Source: Blautia obeum ATCC 29174 (GTDB lineage: Bacteria > Bacillota > Clostridia > Lachnospirales > Lachnospiraceae). Taken from it: DNA of 64,000 nucleotides. Positions 62,948-64,000 of the stretch are shown here, piece after piece. The position numbers and the translations under genes are program-made. The DNA is taken from assembly GCF_025147765.1 (NCBI RefSeq), contig NZ_CP102265.1:451001-515000 (forward strand), in the 5' to 3' direction. The first letter of the stretch is position 1, and every line of letters begins with the position of its first letter. The notes under the pieces were generated by a model. It ran no database searches and was not told where the DNA came from. It worked only from the letters and a program-made list of their open reading frames with translations.

Positions 62948-63946
62948 TTGGCTGAGTACCGACGTTTTGTGGCTTATGTATATGAATACCAGAAAGAGAA
63001 GAAGGGAAGCAACTGTGGATTTGTAAAAATAGAAGTACGGGGTGAGATCTGCAGAATCGAACTGCATCTGCAGTGTCCGGGACTGATGCCGGAGTCCACA
63101 TGCAGTGTTTATGGATTTGTACGGAACAGGGGGCTGTTGGACGGAATTCTTCTTGGAGGCTGTGTAACGGGAGAAGGTAAGGTGGAGTGCATTCTGGAAA
63201 TATCTGCAGGGAATATGGGAGACAGTGGAAAATCTCTGGATGAAATGGGGGGAATGATTTTTGTAACAGAGCAGGGTGGATTTTTTGGAACCGAATGGGA
63301 TGATCAGATGATCCGGCCGGGAAACTTCCGAGTGGTGGAGAAAAAGATGATACCGGAAACGCAGCCAGATCTGTCGGAGACAGAGAGAAGCTCTGAAGAA
63401 GAAATTGCAGAATCAAAGACAGAGGCACCTGAGCAAGATAGGGATGACCGGACGGAGCAGGCAGAAAATGTACAGAAGGAAGAAACAACACAGCAGGAAC
63501 TGCACTCGCAGTCTGTGCAGGAATCAGATGCTTCAGATCTAGTTTCTGAGGAAATGCTTCATGAACATGATAAACCACACCCATCGTGCCCTCTTCCGGG
63601 GACTCCCTGCGATGCTTTTTCTGACGGGGAGCTGAGTGACTGCCGTAAGATCTCACCACAGGATCTGTGTCATCTTGGACGAAGGGCCTGTATGCTTCGA
63701 AATAATCGCTTCGTACAGTATGGCTCTTATAATTTCGGACATCTTCTTTTGTGCAGAAATAAATGTGGCCAGATGGTTCTTGGCATCCCTGGGGCGTATG
63801 ATCAACAGGAGCGCTTCATGGCAAATATGTTTGGCTTTCCATATTTCAAAGAAAGCAGACATATTCAGATTCCGGGAAGGAAAGGTGGATATTGGTATCG
63901 TTTAATCGATACCTCGGATTTCGACAAGTGGGATGGTCGTCAGTAA
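62948..63946 (+). CDS. DUF6128 protein
   Basis: A 332-residue protein. The N-terminal domain (about 1-125) begins MAEYRRFVAYVYEYQKEKKG and contains CGFVKIEVRGEICRIEL. A low-complexity acidic linker (about 130-225, Glu/Gln/Ser-rich) follows. The C-terminal DUF6128 domain has cysteine-rich and aromatic blocks such as LCRNKCGQMVLGIPG and GYWYRLIDTSDFDKW. TTG 62948 is preferred because GGGAGG lies 7 bases upstream; ATG 62924 is in frame but poorly placed. Function unknown. Its 3' end overlaps a possible minus-strand gene. Confidence 0.75.
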   Translation: MAEYRRFVAYVYEYQKEKKGSNCGFVKIEVRGEICRIELHLQCPGLMPESTCSVYGFVRNRGLLDGILLGGCVTGEGKVECILEISAGNMGDSGKSLDEMGGMIFVTEQGGFFGTEWDDQMIRPGNFRVVEKKMIPETQPDLSETERSSEEEIAESKTEAPEQDRDDRTEQAENVQKEETTQQELHSQSVQESDASDLVSEEMLHEHDKPHPSCPLPGTPCDAFSDGELSDCRKISPQDLCHLGRRACMLRNNRFVQYGSYNFGHLLLCRNKCGQMVLGIPGAYDQQERFMANMFGFPYFKESRHIQIPGRKGGYWYRLIDTSDFDKWDGRQ

Positions 63947-64000
63947 AATTTCGCGGAAGTGTTCAAGTTCTTCAAGGGAATAACTACTGAAGCCAGGCTG
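63902..64000 (-). CDS. Possible 3' end of a minus-strand gene (cut by window edge)
   Basis: The minus strand is open from the window edge to a TAA at 63904-63902, giving 32 residues that end EHFREILLTTIPLVEIRGID. The composition is protein-like, with a helix followed by a strand, and no plus-strand gene occupies 63947-64000. It would overlap the DUF6128 gene by 45 bases tail to tail. No family assigned. Confidence 0.35.
   Translation of the reverse strand, partial: QPGFSSYSLEELEHFREILLTTIPLVEIRGID

Overview
The window looks like chromosomal DNA of a gut Firmicute of the family Lachnospiraceae (Blautia-like is my best guess, from general resemblance only). Supporting signs are moderate-to-low GC, strong AGGAGG-type ribosome binding sites, a DUF5702/DUF6128/DUF6147/DUF4367 gene set, a Firmicute-type Tad pilus locus, a GlgC/GlgD pair and DnaD/DnaC-type helicase loading genes. 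Most of it is ordinary core chromosome with short accessory insertions. There are no insertion sequences, prophage genes or CRISPR arrays.

Layout. 1-3051: the tail of an acyl-CoA thioesterase, a YfcE-type phosphoesterase, a small membrane protein, a WYL regulator and BirA. 3126-9613: a complete F1Fo ATP synthase operon (a-c-b-delta-alpha-gamma-beta-epsilon) with its own promoter and terminator. 9658-15911: a LacI regulator followed by a binding protein, two permeases and a cytoplasmic GH32 fructosidase, a sucrose or fructo-oligosaccharide regulon. Its operators can be read directly, including one inside the 3' end of the regulator gene. 16027-20001: AlaX-type tRNA editing protein, an amidohydrolase, and an opposing lipoprotein/GNAT pair. 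20123-29638: a Tad/Flp pilus locus (two prepilin peptidases, CpaE-like, CpaF, TadB, TadC, Flp pilin, DUF5702, two TadE-like proteins and an FHA protein). 29805-34859: rhomboid protease, a sensor-less histidine kinase, a HIT protein, an ECF sigma factor, murG, a DUF4367 anti-sigma-like protein and a DUF6147 secreted protein. 34860-35670: an intergenic stretch holding a 27-residue membrane peptide gene and a convergent small RNA, a candidate type I toxin-antitoxin pair.

35671-50591: beta-CASP nuclease-like protein, TSCPD protein, MTA/SAH nucleosidase, a methyltransferase, two large surface proteins, class II galT, asnS, and an SbcD/SbcC-like pair whose ATPase has lost its P-loop. 50665-55682 (minus strand): murC, then dnaD, a DnaC/DnaI-like loader and prs. 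Five DnaA-box matches lie between murC and dnaD. 55967-60338: glgC-glgD, spoVG and a coiled-coil/3D-domain cell wall protein. 60411-64000: a solitary PduB-type microcompartment shell protein, tRNA-Pro(CGG), an EAL-domain remnant, an XRE regulator divergent from a HicB-like protein with twin operator-like sites, and a DUF6128 protein.

The less ordinary signals are regulatory or small: the peptide/antisense RNA pair, the DnaA-box cluster upstream of the helicase-loading genes, the intragenic LacI operator, a palindromic repeat (GTTACTGT...ACAGTAAC type) in four intergenic gaps, and the paired operators of the XRE/HicB-like locus.
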